NCBI RefSeq assembly: GCF_900115705.1
Contig: NZ_FOXL01000004.1
Coordinates: 1-64,000, forward strand
DNA from: Frateuria terrea
GTDB lineage: Bacteria > Pseudomonadota > Gammaproteobacteria > Xanthomonadales > Rhodanobacteraceae
Direction of reading: 5' to 3'
DNA: 64,000 bases
The first letter of the stretch is position 1. Each line of letters opens with the position of its first letter. Of the stretch, positions 63,294-64,000 are shown one piece after another. The notes under the pieces were generated by a model. The model did not search any database and was not told the origin of the DNA. It saw only the letters and a program-made list of their open reading frames with translations. The translations under genes were made by a program, and so were the position numbers.

Positions 63294-64000
63294 ATGGATT
63301 CGCCAACCTCCCTTGCCGACGGTCCGCTGCCTACGTCGGGAGGGCGCGCCGAAGCCTCATGCGCCGGCTTGTCCGAGGCCGAGGCAGCCCGCCGCCGGGC
63401 GCGTTACGGCGCAAACGAACTCCGTCGTGGCGGGTCGGGCATCCTGGCCCTGGTGGCCGCCGCTTTGGCCAATCCGCTGGTGGCGATCCTGATCGCGGCG
63501 GCGGCGACCTCCGGCGTGTTGGGCGACGTGCTGGGCGCAATGATCATCGCGGTGATCGTGCTGCTGAGCCTCGTGCTCAACGCCACGCTCGGGTTCCGCT
63601 CGCAGCGCGCCGCCGAGCGTCTGCGCGAGGAGATCACGCCGATGGCGACGGTCTGCCGCGACGGTCGCTGGCAGGACCGGCCGCGGCGCGAGCTGGTGCC
63701 CGGTGACCTGATCCGGCTGTCGGCCGGCGATCGCATACCGGCCGACGCACGCCTGCTCGATGCTCGGGACTTCCATGTCCAGCAGGCGGCGCTGACCGGC
63801 GAATCCCTGCCGGTCGAGAAGGAACCTGCGTCCGCCGATGCCCGCACCGGGCCCGAGGCGAAGGGCAGGGTATTCCTCGGCTCGTCCGTGGTGGCCGGCA
63901 CGGCGGTGGCCGAGGTGGAGGCTACGGGCGCGGCGACGGCCTTCGGCGAGGTGGCCGCGCGCCTGGACGAGCGACCGCCGTTGACCGAGTTCGAGCGCGG
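63294..64000 (+). CDS. MgtA-like P-type ATPase, N-terminal part (runs off the window)
   Basis: 235 residues in the window. N-terminal cation-ATPase domain (LSEAEAARRRARYGANEL), two membrane helices, then actuator region with FHVQQAALTGESLPVEKE, which resembles the Mg-importing MgtA class. The phosphorylation site is beyond the edge. A predicted promoter with the FNR-type box is directly upstream. With the Mg-like NRAMP protein it suggests Mg homeostasis in the island. Confidence 0.88.
   Translation, partial: MDSPTSLADGPLPTSGGRAEASCAGLSEAEAARRRARYGANELRRGGSGILALVAAALANPLVAILIAAAATSGVLGDVLGAMIIAVIVLLSLVLNATLGFRSQRAAERLREEITPMATVCRDGRWQDRPRRELVPGDLIRLSAGDRIPADARLLDARDFHVQQAALTGESLPVEKEPASADARTGPEAKGRVFLGSSVVAGTAVAEVEATGAATAFGEVAARLDERPPLTEFER

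Overview
The window looks like chromosome from a GC-rich gammaproteobacterium, most likely of the Xanthomonadales (Rhodanobacter/Dyella-like). This is an inference from GC content, protein character and the trxB-ftsK-lolA-rarA-serS gene order; no 16S gene is present to confirm it.

Positions 1-10393 are a conserved housekeeping block: a truncated ISL3-type transposase at the left edge, then trxB, ald, ftsK, lolA, a DUF1275 membrane protein, rarA, a small membrane protein, serS and tRNA-Ser(UGA) with a terminator. In enterobacteria lrp sits between trxB and ftsK; here that place is held by alanine dehydrogenase.

From about 10500 to the right edge the content changes to a dense stress/low-oxygen island. 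It holds eight universal stress proteins; a phosphoketolase-acetate kinase pair; an NRAMP-like transporter with unusual metal-site motifs; two P-type ATPases; a beta-CASP metallo-hydrolase; BON, CBS, dodecin and Hsp20 proteins; FtsH; an alpha-glucan phosphorylase; and an archaeal-AMP-phosphorylase-like enzyme with a PRPP-synthetase homologue. It also holds a sulfide:quinone oxidoreductase-RND-OsmC operon, an ABC export system, an ACP-acyl-AMP ligase-PlsC fusion, a PolX-PHP protein, and its own regulators (a Crp/Fnr protein, a PAS-GAF hybrid kinase with an OmpR-type regulator, and an ArsR/BigR-type repressor).

The strongest signal is regulatory. A palindrome TTGAY-N4-RTCAA (FNR/ANR/DNR-type) occurs at 21 places, 16 of them exact, and nearly all lie directly upstream of an island operon. 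In 20 of 24 box-to-gene orientations an NAnnnT hexamer lies 21-22 nt downstream of the box, which is the geometry of class II FNR-activated promoters (box near -41.5). The island therefore reads as one contiguous regulon, perhaps controlled by the Crp/Fnr protein it encodes, which lacks the iron-sulfur cysteines of FNR.

A working model, by inference: under low oxygen the island makes ATP without respiration (glycogen and nucleoside breakdown to sugar phosphates, phosphoketolase to acetyl phosphate, AckA to ATP), adjusts metal and sulfide handling, remodels lipids and envelope, and builds up protein-quality and stress proteins for dormancy-like survival.
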